The notes under the pieces are model-generated. The model did no database searches and was not told the DNA's origin. It was given only the letters and a program-made list of their open reading frames with translations. A stretch of 64,000 nucleotides of DNA, taken from assembly GCF_022179285.1 (NCBI RefSeq), contig NZ_BPQO01000033.1, positions 1-64,000 on the forward strand, in the 5' to 3' direction. The stretch is from Methylobacterium hispanicum (GTDB lineage Bacteria > Pseudomonadota > Alphaproteobacteria > Rhizobiales > Beijerinckiaceae). The position numbers were made by a program, and so were the translations under genes. Of this stretch, positions 34,712 through 42,667 are shown piece after piece. Positions within the stretch are counted from its first letter, which is position 1. Each line of letters opens with the position of its first letter.

Positions 34712-35760
34712 CGGCCTCAGCCGCAGTGAAGGACCCGCGCCGCTACTTCGAGGCGGTCGGCCCCGACCGCGCCTCCGAGGCCTTGGCGCCGCCGGTCTGC
34801 CTCTATCTGGAGGTCACGAACCGCTGCAACCTGCTGTGCGAGACCTGCCCGCGCACCTTCGAGACCCTGGAGCCCCCGGCCGACATGAGCTGGGCGCTGT
34901 TCAGCCGGATCGTCGACCAGGTTCCGGACGTCGCCCGGGTCGTGCTCCACGGGGTCGGCGAGCCGATGCTGGTGAAGGACCTGCCGCGGATGGTCCGCTA
35001 CCTCAAGGACCGCGGCACCTACGTCCTGTTCAACACCAACGGCACCCTGATGCAGCCGAGGCGCTTTCAGGAGCTGATCGATACCGGGCTCGACGAGCTG
35101 CGCGTCTCCCTCGATGCCGCCGACCGGGCCTCGTACCGCCGGGTGCGGGGCAAGGACTTCTTCGACCGCATCGTGCGCGACGTCGGCAAGTTCGTCGCGT
35201 TCCAGAAGGCGACCGGCGCCGCGACCCCCCGGGTCTCGCTCTGGCTCACGGGCCTCAAGGAGACCGTGGACCAGCTCCCGACCTTCGTGCGGCTCGCCGC
35301 CGAGATGGGCGTGACCGAGGTGCACCTGCAGCGCCTCGTCTTCGACGAGGCCGGGTACGGTATGGCCCGCGCCGACCTGTCGCTGTTCGAGAGCACCCAG
35401 GCGGCGGAGGCCGCCGCCATCGCCGAGGCCGAGGCCATCGGCCGTTCGCTAGGGGTGACGCTCGACGCCTCGGGCGCGACCGAGCCCGGAATCAGCCTGA
35501 AGCGTCAGGAGGACCGCGCCTGGGCCACCTGTCGGCGACCCTGGTCCCTGATGTACGTCACCGCCCACGGTCGGGCGCTGCCCTGCTGCATCGCGCCGTT
35601 CTCGGTGCGCGGCTATTCCAACTACACGCTGGGCGACGCCACGCAGGCCACGCTCCGGGAGATCTGGAACGGCGCGGCCTATCGCGACTTCCGGACGTCG
35701 CTCCTCTCCGACGTGCCGCCCGCCCCGTGCCGGAACTGCGGCCTGCGCTGGAGTCTCTGA
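34708..35760 (+). CDS. Radical SAM enzyme with SPASM-like C-terminus
   Basis: A 350-residue enzyme from ATG 34708, overlapping the preceding stop. The iron-sulfur/SAM motif is C40-x3-C44-x2-C47 (EVTNRCNLLCETCPRTFE), followed by GVGEPMLVKDLPRMVRYLKD and FNTNGTLM. The C-terminal Cys cluster (LPCCIAPFSVRGYS, then PCRNCGLRW) suggests an auxiliary cluster of the SPASM type. Members modify peptides or small metabolites. No precursor peptide gene is visible beside it, favouring a small-molecule substrate. Confidence 0.88.
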   Translation: MTASAAVKDPRRYFEAVGPDRASEALAPPVCLYLEVTNRCNLLCETCPRTFETLEPPADMSWALFSRIVDQVPDVARVVLHGVGEPMLVKDLPRMVRYLKDRGTYVLFNTNGTLMQPRRFQELIDTGLDELRVSLDAADRASYRRVRGKDFFDRIVRDVGKFVAFQKATGAATPRVSLWLTGLKETVDQLPTFVRLAAEMGVTEVHLQRLVFDEAGYGMARADLSLFESTQAAEAAAIAEAEAIGRSLGVTLDASGATEPGISLKRQEDRAWATCRRPWSLMYVTAHGRALPCCIAPFSVRGYSNYTLGDATQATLREIWNGAAYRDFRTSLLSDVPPAPCRNCGLRWSL

Positions 35761-35763
35761 GCG

Positions 35764-36462
35764 ATGCATCCGGTCAGCATCGTCATCCCGACCCTGAACG
35801 AGGCCGAAGCGATCGGCGCGGTGATCCGCGAGATCCCGCCGGCCTACGCGGCGGACGTCGTCGTCGCCGACAGCGGCTCGACCGACGGGACGCAGGACGT
35901 CGCCCGGGCCGCGGGCGCCCGGGTGATCGAGGCCGGACGCGGCTACGGCCGGGCCTGCGCGCTCGGGGCGGCCGCGGCCGATCCGGCCTCGCGCGTGATC
36001 GTCTATCTCGACGGCGACGGCGCGGATCGCGGCGACCTGATCGACCGGATCGCCGGGCCGGTGCTCGCCGGCCGCCACGACCTCGTCCTCGCCTCGCGCA
36101 CGCTGGGCAGCCGCGAGCCCGGATCGATGCTCTGGCACCAAGTGCTCGCCGGCCGGCTCGCCGGCCTCGGCATCGGCCTACGCTACGGCGTCCGATACAC
36201 CGACATGTGCGCCTACCGCGCCATCGACCGCGCCGTGCTGCGGGCCCTCGCCCTGCGCGAGCCGACCTACGGCTGGAACATCGAGATGCAGATGCAGGCC
36301 GCGCGAGCCGGCCTGCGCATCCGCGAGGTGCCTATGCCCTACCGGCGCCGGTTGGGCGGATCCTCGAAGGTCGCGGGTTCGCTCGGTGGGACGATGCGGG
36401 CCGCCGCTCGGATCGGCGCGACCTACCTGCGCGTCGCCGCCGGCTCGGAGCGGCGCGCGTGA
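35764..36462 (+). CDS. GT2 glycosyltransferase (rSAM-associated type)
   Basis: A 232-residue cytosolic GT-A enzyme. The start is MHPVSIVIPTLNEAEAIGAV, the donor-binding segment VVADSGSTDGTQDVARAAGA, the DxD-like motif YLDGDGADRGD, and the acceptor region PTYGWNIEMQMQAARAGLRI with YRRRLGGSSK, as in dolichyl-phosphate-mannose synthase-like proteins. It could supply the polyprenyl-phosphate sugar used by the GT87-like membrane enzyme two genes upstream. Spacing from the radical SAM gene is 3 bp. Confidence 0.87.
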   Translation: MHPVSIVIPTLNEAEAIGAVIREIPPAYAADVVVADSGSTDGTQDVARAAGARVIEAGRGYGRACALGAAAADPASRVIVYLDGDGADRGDLIDRIAGPVLAGRHDLVLASRTLGSREPGSMLWHQVLAGRLAGLGIGLRYGVRYTDMCAYRAIDRAVLRALALREPTYGWNIEMQMQAARAGLRIREVPMPYRRRLGGSSKVAGSLGGTMRAAARIGATYLRVAAGSERRA

Positions 36463-36470
36463 GGCCGGCG

Positions 36471-37691
36471 ATGGCGCTCAAGGACGACGCTGCACCGGGC
36501 CTTTGGGCCGGCGCCCGGACGGAGGCGCCCGGCCCCGATACGGACCACGGGATCGCGCCCGCAGGGTCGTTCGCGCTGGCGGCGTACCTGGATCGCTGGT
36601 CGGCCTGCGCGCATCACGACCTCGCCGCCTCGGACTCGGAGCCGCTGTCGCTCGCCGCCTTGCTGCGCCTTGCCGGCCCGGAGGATCGTCGGCGCTGGCG
36701 GAGGGCCGACCTCGGCTACGCCGACCCGCGCGGCGCCTCCTGGCTGCGCGCCACGATCGCCGGCTGCTACCGCCGGCTCGCTGCCGACGACGTGCTGGTC
36801 AGCGCAGGGGCGCAGGAAGCAGTGGCCTGCGTGCTGAGTGCGCTGCTCGGTCCGGCCGATCACGCGGTGGTGGTGGTGCCGATCTACCAACCCTCGGAGC
36901 TCGTCGTGTCGCGGCTGTGCGCGGCCGATGGCGTCGCCCTCCGACCGGAACCGGCCTGGACCCTCGATCTCGACGGGCTGGTCGCCGCCATCCGGCCGAA
37001 CACGCGGCTGGTGCTGATGAATTTTCCCAACAGCCCGACCGGCGCGTCGCTGGATCGAACGACTCTGGAGAGGCTGGTCGACCTCTGTCGCCGACACGGG
37101 CTCTGGCTCGTCAACGACGAGGTCTATCGCCAGACGGACCTCGACCCGGGCCGAGCCGTCCCACCCGTCGTCGACGTGTACGAGCGCGGGATCTCCATCA
37201 ACGGGTTGTCGAAGGGCTTCGGGCTTCCGGGCCTGCGCGTCGGCTGGGCCGCCTGTCGCGACCGCGGGGCGCTCGACCGCGTCCTCGCGGTCAAGAGCCT
37301 GCTGTCGAGCTGCCTCGCCGGACCGAGCGAGATCCTGGCGCAGGTCGCGCTGCGGGCCGAGCAGCGCCTGACCGGCCGCGCCCGCGCGATCGGGCGGCGC
37401 AACCACCACCGTCTGCGTGCTCTGCTCGATCGCTACCCGAACCTGTTCGATCCGGAAGAACCGACGAATCTCGCCTTCGCCTGCCCCCGCTTCCGTGGGC
37501 GAGAGGGTGCGACCGAGTTCTCGAAGGCTCTCGCGTCCGAGGACGGCGTCCTCGTGCTGCCCTCCGCGTTGTGGCACTCGGCGCTGGCGCCGGTCCCCAC
37601 GGACCGCCTGCGCCTCGGCCTCGGTCGCGTCGGCAGCGGCGCGGCGCTCGGGATCCTCGGGGATCATCTGCAGCGGCGCGCCGGCCGATGA
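36471..37691 (+). CDS. Class I/II PLP-dependent aminotransferase
   Basis: A 406-residue fold-type I aminotransferase. ATG 36471 is chosen because GAGG lies six bases ahead; an overlapping GTG at 36459 is the alternative. Motifs: VLVSAGAQEAVACVLSALLG, VPIYQPSE, NFPNSPTGASLDRTTL, the Asp of WLVNDEVYRQ, and the PLP lysine in NGLSKGFGLPGLRVGW (about residue 248). Closest in layout to the aspartate/capreomycidine-synthase-like branch used in secondary metabolism. Its presence suggests an amino group or a PLP-derived ring in the operon product. Confidence 0.87.
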   Translation: MALKDDAAPGLWAGARTEAPGPDTDHGIAPAGSFALAAYLDRWSACAHHDLAASDSEPLSLAALLRLAGPEDRRRWRRADLGYADPRGASWLRATIAGCYRRLAADDVLVSAGAQEAVACVLSALLGPADHAVVVVPIYQPSELVVSRLCAADGVALRPEPAWTLDLDGLVAAIRPNTRLVLMNFPNSPTGASLDRTTLERLVDLCRRHGLWLVNDEVYRQTDLDPGRAVPPVVDVYERGISINGLSKGFGLPGLRVGWAACRDRGALDRVLAVKSLLSSCLAGPSEILAQVALRAEQRLTGRARAIGRRNHHRLRALLDRYPNLFDPEEPTNLAFACPRFRGREGATEFSKALASEDGVLVLPSALWHSALAPVPTDRLRLGLGRVGSGAALGILGDHLQRRAGR

Positions 37692-39586
37692 GTGCCGAGA
37701 TCGGACGCGACCGGAGCATCGAGCACCCCGGTTCCGTTCCTCCGGGCGCGGCCCCAGCCGCTTCCCCGAGGCTCACCGGGCTCGGCGGCCTATCCGCACC
37801 ACCCACGGAGGCCGAACGCCTCGGCGCCTGCGACGTGGCGCCCGTCCCTGCCGCCCGGGCTTCGGGGCGCACGGAGATTCCGTTTCTTGCCCCCCTCGAC
37901 GGAGACGCCGACGTCGCGATCCGGGCGCGGATGACCTCCGTCGCCGTCGCCGGAGGGCGGACGCTGTTCGAGGAGGGGGACGAGGCCGACGCCCTCTACA
38001 CGCTCGTGAGCGGCGCGGTCGGCCTCTCGATCCGCGACCCGCGCGACGGCAGCGTGCGCCGCCTCATCCGACTCGCCCCTCCGGATACCGTGGGCGAACT
38101 CGCCCTGCTCACCGGCGAGCCGCGCTCGGTCACGGCAACGGCCCTGCGCGATACGCACCTCCTGCGGCTCTCCCGCGCGTCGTTCGAGGATCTGATCGCC
38201 GCCCATCCCGGGACGCTGCTCTATTTCGCCCGGATCCTGGCCGCGCGGCTGCGCACCGCCCATACGGGCGTGACCCTGAGCCATGCGCCGCGGAGCTTCG
38301 CCGTCCTGGCGGTGACCGAGGGCCTCAAGGCGACGGCCTTCGGCGAGCGGCTGGCGCAGGCCCTCGATGCCGCGCTGCCGGGGCGGACCGGCTGCCTCTC
38401 CGAATGGCCCCCCGAGGCCGACGAGGCGTGGTTCCACCGCTACGAGCAAACGCACGACCGCACGGTCTTCGTCGCCCACCAGATCGACTGCCCCTGGTGC
38501 CGGCTCTGCCTGCGCCACGCCGACCACGTCCTGTTGCTGGCCGAGCCAGGCGCGCCGCCACGGCCCGGCGCCGCGGACTATCTCGCTTCGATCCGCTCCG
38601 ACTGGATCCGCATGGACCTCGCCGTGGCGCAGCCCGCCGAGGCGCGCCTGCCGCGCCCTCTGCATCCCGACGTCGCCGCGCTGCCCTTCTCCCTGCGGCT
38701 CCAGGTTCGCGAGAACCACGGTGGCGACTTCGCCCGGCTTGCCCGGATCGCGTCCGGCCATGCCCGCGCCCTCGTCCTCGGCGGCGGCGGCGCCCGCGGC
38801 CTCGCCCATCTCGGCGTTCTGCGGGCGCTCGGCGAGGCCGGGCTCGACATCGATCTCGTCGGCGGCACCAGCATGGGCTCGATCCTGGCCGCCAGCGTCG
38901 CCCTTGACTGGAGCCTCGACGCGATCGAGACCCACACGGTGGCTTCCTTCGTCGGACGCAACCCCCTCGACGACTACACCCTGCCGTTCCACGCCCTGAC
39001 GCGCGGGGCCAAGGTGGATGCGGGGTTGGCCGAGCGGTTCGGCGATGCCCGCGTCGAGGATCTCTGGCGCCCGTTCTTCTGCGTGTCCTCGAACCTCACG
39101 ACCGGCACCGCAATGGTCCACTGGGCGGGCCCCCTCGACCGGGCGATCCGCGCCAGCATCGCCATTCCCGGCCTGCTGCCCCCGGTGGCGAGTGCGGACG
39201 GCATCCTCGTGGACGGCGGCATGATGAACAACCTGCCTGCCGACGTGATGGCCGATCTCGACCGCGGGCCGGTTCTCGCCGTGGATGTCGGCAGCGACGC
39301 CGCCTTCCAGGTCATGCCGCGGCAGGGCCGGAGCGCGCAGGCGTTCCGGCGCCTCCTCGGCATCTCGGACCAGCTCCCCGGCATCGCGCACCTGCTCCTG
39401 CGCTCCGCGATGGTGTCGAGCGACGCCCAGACCATGGCGGCCGTCACCCGGGCTGCGGTCCTGCTCAAGCCCTCCTTGGCCGGGGTCGATCTGCGGGCGT
39501 GGTCGAGCTTCGAGACGACGGCCGAACTCGGCTATCGCTGCGCCCGGGAAGCGCTGGAGTCGGGCCGCCTGGGAGCCTGGACATGA
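37688..39586 (+). CDS. Cyclic-nucleotide-binding patatin-like phospholipase (NTE-like)
   Basis: A 632-residue protein. An N-terminal cNMP-binding beta-roll (about residues 60-190: LFEEGDEADALYTLVSGAVG, VGELALLTGEPRSVTA) precedes a middle region and a patatin domain from about 355. That domain has the oxyanion loop LGGGGARGLAHLG, the nucleophile elbow GGTSMGS (Ser about 394) and the catalytic Asp in LVDGGMMNNLPADV (about 509). The catalytic dyad is therefore complete. It hydrolyses lysophospholipids or similar esters in related proteins. It overlaps the aminotransferase gene by four bases. Confidence 0.9.
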   Translation: MSAEIGRDRSIEHPGSVPPGAAPAASPRLTGLGGLSAPPTEAERLGACDVAPVPAARASGRTEIPFLAPLDGDADVAIRARMTSVAVAGGRTLFEEGDEADALYTLVSGAVGLSIRDPRDGSVRRLIRLAPPDTVGELALLTGEPRSVTATALRDTHLLRLSRASFEDLIAAHPGTLLYFARILAARLRTAHTGVTLSHAPRSFAVLAVTEGLKATAFGERLAQALDAALPGRTGCLSEWPPEADEAWFHRYEQTHDRTVFVAHQIDCPWCRLCLRHADHVLLLAEPGAPPRPGAADYLASIRSDWIRMDLAVAQPAEARLPRPLHPDVAALPFSLRLQVRENHGGDFARLARIASGHARALVLGGGGARGLAHLGVLRALGEAGLDIDLVGGTSMGSILAASVALDWSLDAIETHTVASFVGRNPLDDYTLPFHALTRGAKVDAGLAERFGDARVEDLWRPFFCVSSNLTTGTAMVHWAGPLDRAIRASIAIPGLLPPVASADGILVDGGMMNNLPADVMADLDRGPVLAVDVGSDAAFQVMPRQGRSAQAFRRLLGISDQLPGIAHLLLRSAMVSSDAQTMAAVTRAAVLLKPSLAGVDLRAWSSFETTAELGYRCAREALESGRLGAWT

Positions 39587-39657
39587 GCCGCTCCGATGTT
39601 CGGGCAGGCGCAGATCCCGACCGACCGGTCATCCGCACATCTCTTCGGAGCCCCTGA

Positions 39658-39873
39658 ATGCGTGTCGTGGTCGATCTCAACCGCTGCCAGAGCTACGCGC
39701 AGTGCTGCTACGCCGCCCCTGAGCATTTCGAGGTGCGCGGTCACGAGATCCTGTTCTACGATCCGGCGCCGCCCGAGGCGAAGAGGTCGCAGGTCGAGCG
39801 GGCGCAGCAGGCCTGCCCCGTCCGGGCCATCGCGATCGAGCCCGCCGGACTCGCCGAGGGTGACGAGCCGTGA
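39658..39873 (+). CDS. [3Fe-4S]/[4Fe-4S] ferredoxin of the P450-partner type
   Basis: A 71-residue ferredoxin. Cluster ligands are Cys10 and Cys16 (NRCQSYAQCCYAAPEHF), then Cys53 (QQACPVRAIAIEP). The C-x5-C...C-P spacing is that of the small single-cluster ferredoxins that feed bacterial P450s. Its stop overlaps the start of the reductase gene. It carries electrons between the next two gene products. Confidence 0.9.
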   Translation: MRVVVDLNRCQSYAQCCYAAPEHFEVRGHEILFYDPAPPEAKRSQVERAQQACPVRAIAIEPAGLAEGDEP

Positions 39874-41195
39874 CGGACGGGCAGCGACCGGGCATCGTCG
39901 TGGTAGGCGCCTCCCTCGCCGGCCTGCGGGGCGCGGAGGCGTTGCGGGACGGCGGCTATGACGGCCCTCTGACCCTGGTCGGGGACGAGCCGCACCGGCC
40001 CTACGACCGGCCGCCTCTGTCCAAGCACGTCCTGGCGGGCGAGCTTCACCCCGACGCGACCGCACTTCCGCAACTCACCCGTCTGCGCGCGCAGTGGCGG
40101 CTCGGCCTGCCGGCCGTCGCCCTGGACCGGGACCGCCGGGTGGTGCGCCTCGCCGACGGCGCGACGCTTCCCTACGAGACGCTCCTGATCGCCACCGGCG
40201 CCAGGGCGCGGCCATGGCCCGGAGAAGGCGCCGATCTCGCCGGGATCTTCACGATCCGGACCCTGGAGGATGCCCGCTCCCTGCGGAGCGCGCTGGCGCT
40301 GCGGCCGAGCCGCGTCCTCATCGTCGGCGCCGGCCTGATCGGCTGCGAGGCCGCCTCCTGCTGCCGCGATCTCGGCCTGGCGGTGACGCTCGTCGATCCC
40401 AACCCGACGCCGCTCGCCCGCCTCCTCGGGACGGTGATCGGGGCCACACTCGCCGGGCGGATGCGGGCTTCCGGAGTGGACCTCCGCCCGAACGTCAAGG
40501 TGGTGGCCTTCTCCGGCGAGGATGGACAAGTCCGCCGCGCCCACTTGGCGGGTGGCGCGGACATCGCGACGGATCTCGTCATCGTCGCCCTCGGCGCGAC
40601 GCGCGACACGGGTTGGCTCGCCGCGGCCGCCCTCGTCGCCGACCCGGGAGGCCTGACCTGCGACGCGGCCTGCCGCGCCCTGACCACGACGGGGGAGCCC
40701 GATCCCGCCATCTACGCGGCCGGCGATGTCGCGCGCTGGCCGAACCCACTCACCGGCGGCCGCTTGGTGACCGTCGAGCATTGGGGCAACGCGGTGGACC
40801 AGGCCCGGCACGCGGCGGCGAACATGCTTGCTCCGCCCACGGGCCAGGTCGAATACCAGCACGTGCCTTCCTTCTGGTCGAGCCAGTTCGGTCTCAACAT
40901 CAAGCTCGCCGGCCTGACCGAGGGGGCGGAGGCGCTCGCGATCGTCCAGGGATCGCGGGCCTCGCACCGGTTCCTCGCCGTCTATGGCCGGGCCGGGCGA
41001 ACCGTCGCGGCCCTCTCCTTCGATCAGGCACGCTGGCTTCCCGCCTATGCCGAGGCCGTGGCTGACGGGGCGGCCTTCCCGCCGATCCTCGGCGCCACCG
41101 ACCAGCCGCGGATCGAGACCCTGGAGCCCGGCTTTCCCAGCCCGCGGCGATCCTCCGGCCGATCGGTTACGGCTCTGGAGACGGCCCATGCCTGA
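39870..41195 (+). CDS. FAD/NAD(P)H-dependent ferredoxin reductase
   Basis: A 441-residue pyridine-nucleotide-disulfide-type reductase. The FAD site is IVVVGASLAGLRGAEALRDG, the NAD(P) site VLIVGAGLIGCEAASCCRDL, the second FAD motif IYAAGDVARW, and the aromatic-partner signature HWGNAVDQARHAAANML. It corresponds to putidaredoxin-reductase-like proteins. ATGA overlap with the ferredoxin and an 8-bp overlap with the P450 gene make a complete class I P450 electron chain. Confidence 0.92.
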   Translation: MTDGQRPGIVVVGASLAGLRGAEALRDGGYDGPLTLVGDEPHRPYDRPPLSKHVLAGELHPDATALPQLTRLRAQWRLGLPAVALDRDRRVVRLADGATLPYETLLIATGARARPWPGEGADLAGIFTIRTLEDARSLRSALALRPSRVLIVGAGLIGCEAASCCRDLGLAVTLVDPNPTPLARLLGTVIGATLAGRMRASGVDLRPNVKVVAFSGEDGQVRRAHLAGGADIATDLVIVALGATRDTGWLAAAALVADPGGLTCDAACRALTTTGEPDPAIYAAGDVARWPNPLTGGRLVTVEHWGNAVDQARHAAANMLAPPTGQVEYQHVPSFWSSQFGLNIKLAGLTEGAEALAIVQGSRASHRFLAVYGRAGRTVAALSFDQARWLPAYAEAVADGAAFPPILGATDQPRIETLEPGFPSPRRSSGRSVTALETAHA

Positions 41196-42429
41196 CGAGA
41201 CGCTGTTCGCGCAGGTTCTCGATCCGAGAAACAGGGCGAACCCCTATCCCCTCTACGCGCGCTTGCGCGAGACGCCCGTGTCCCGGCAGGCGGACGGCAG
41301 CTACGTCGTCAGCACCCATGCCGCGCTGAAGAGCCTGATTTTCGATCCCCGGCTGAGCTCGGAAGACCTGCCGCCCTCGCGGCGACCCAGAACGGGCAAC
41401 CCTCTGAAGGACTGGATCCTCAACCCGATCCGGAATCGGGTGGTCAACGGCCATCGCCCGCTGATCTTCCGCGATCCGCCCGACCACGACACCCTGCGCG
41501 GTTTCGTGATGAAGGAGTTCACGATCGCCCGGGTGCGGGAATCTCACGCCAAGGTTGCGAAGCTCGTGGATGCCCTGATCGACAAGTGCCACGGCCGCGA
41601 CACTGTCTGCTTGGTGGAGGACCTGTCCTATCCGCTGCCGGTGGCCGTCATCTGCGAGCTGCTCGGCGTGCCCGAGGCCGATGAGGCGCAATTCCACGTC
41701 TGGGCGATCCGCCTCGCGACGGCCCTGGAGCCCGACGTGCGCCACGACGAGGCGGGGCGGCGGGAGATCGCCGCAACCTTCGACGCGATCTCCGACTACA
41801 TGCGTCGGCTGATCCGCGAGAAGCGCCGCCATCCGGCCGACGACATGCTCAGCGGGCTCGCCGCCCACGGTGGCCGGGGCAGCGCGGCCATGGGCGACAT
41901 AGACCTGATCTCGACGGCGATCCTGCTCCTCGTCGCGGGTCACGAGACGACGGTGAATCTCATCACCAACAGCATGCTCACACTGCTCAGGCATCCGGAG
42001 GAGCTGCGAAAGCTGAAGGCCGACCCCGAGCGGGCACCCCGCGTGATCGAGGAGATGCTGCGCTACGAGCCCCCCGTCCATTTCCGCACCCGCAAGGCGC
42101 TCGGCGCCATCGCGGTGGCGGGAACGACGATCCCGCCGGGATCGTCGGTGGTGCTGCTCTTTGCGGCCGGAAACCGCGACCCGGCGCGGTTCGAGCAACC
42201 GGACCGGTTCGATCCGGACCGGACGGACAACCAGCATTTCGGGTTCGGCGGTGGCCTCCATTACTGCGTGGGCGCGCCCCTCGCGCGGATCGAGGCCGAG
42301 ATCGCCCTTGTCACGCTCTGCCGGCGCCTCATCGCACCGAGGCTCCTGGACGACCCGCCGCCTTACCGACCGGGCGCTTCCCTCCGCGGTCCACAGCACC
42401 TCGGCATCGCCATAGCGGGGATCGCGTGA
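41188..42429 (+). CDS. Cytochrome P450
   Basis: A 413-residue soluble bacterial P450. The oxygen-activation helix reads LLVAGHETTVNLIT (residues 248-261, acid and Thr present), the ExxR motif is Glu289 to Arg292, and the haem loop is FGFGGGLHYCVGAPLARIEA with Cys360. All residues for monooxygenation are intact. Start ATG 41188 lies within the reductase end. As the last gene of the operon it probably hydroxylates the product made by the upstream enzymes, but the substrate is unknown. Confidence 0.95.
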   Translation: MPDETLFAQVLDPRNRANPYPLYARLRETPVSRQADGSYVVSTHAALKSLIFDPRLSSEDLPPSRRPRTGNPLKDWILNPIRNRVVNGHRPLIFRDPPDHDTLRGFVMKEFTIARVRESHAKVAKLVDALIDKCHGRDTVCLVEDLSYPLPVAVICELLGVPEADEAQFHVWAIRLATALEPDVRHDEAGRREIAATFDAISDYMRRLIREKRRHPADDMLSGLAAHGGRGSAAMGDIDLISTAILLLVAGHETTVNLITNSMLTLLRHPEELRKLKADPERAPRVIEEMLRYEPPVHFRTRKALGAIAVAGTTIPPGSSVVLLFAAGNRDPARFEQPDRFDPDRTDNQHFGFGGGLHYCVGAPLARIEAEIALVTLCRRLIAPRLLDDPPPYRPGASLRGPQHLGIAIAGIA

Positions 42430-42667
42430 TCCTACAGGCGCGAACGGTTATGAGACGATGGCGAGAGCCAAGCGCGGTCGTCTTGCGGAGCGGGGTACGT
42501 CAGCTCTGGACTTGCGTCGGTCTGGATGCTGCTCGTCGTTACGTCTGGATCGAGGAGCCGGGAGCGGTCCTCCTTCATCTGCGCGCCGAACCAGCCGGCG
42601 ATGGACGACTTCAGCGACGCGGTGTCTCCCCCGCAGGATAAGACACCGGAGCCGGGGGGCCCGATCG

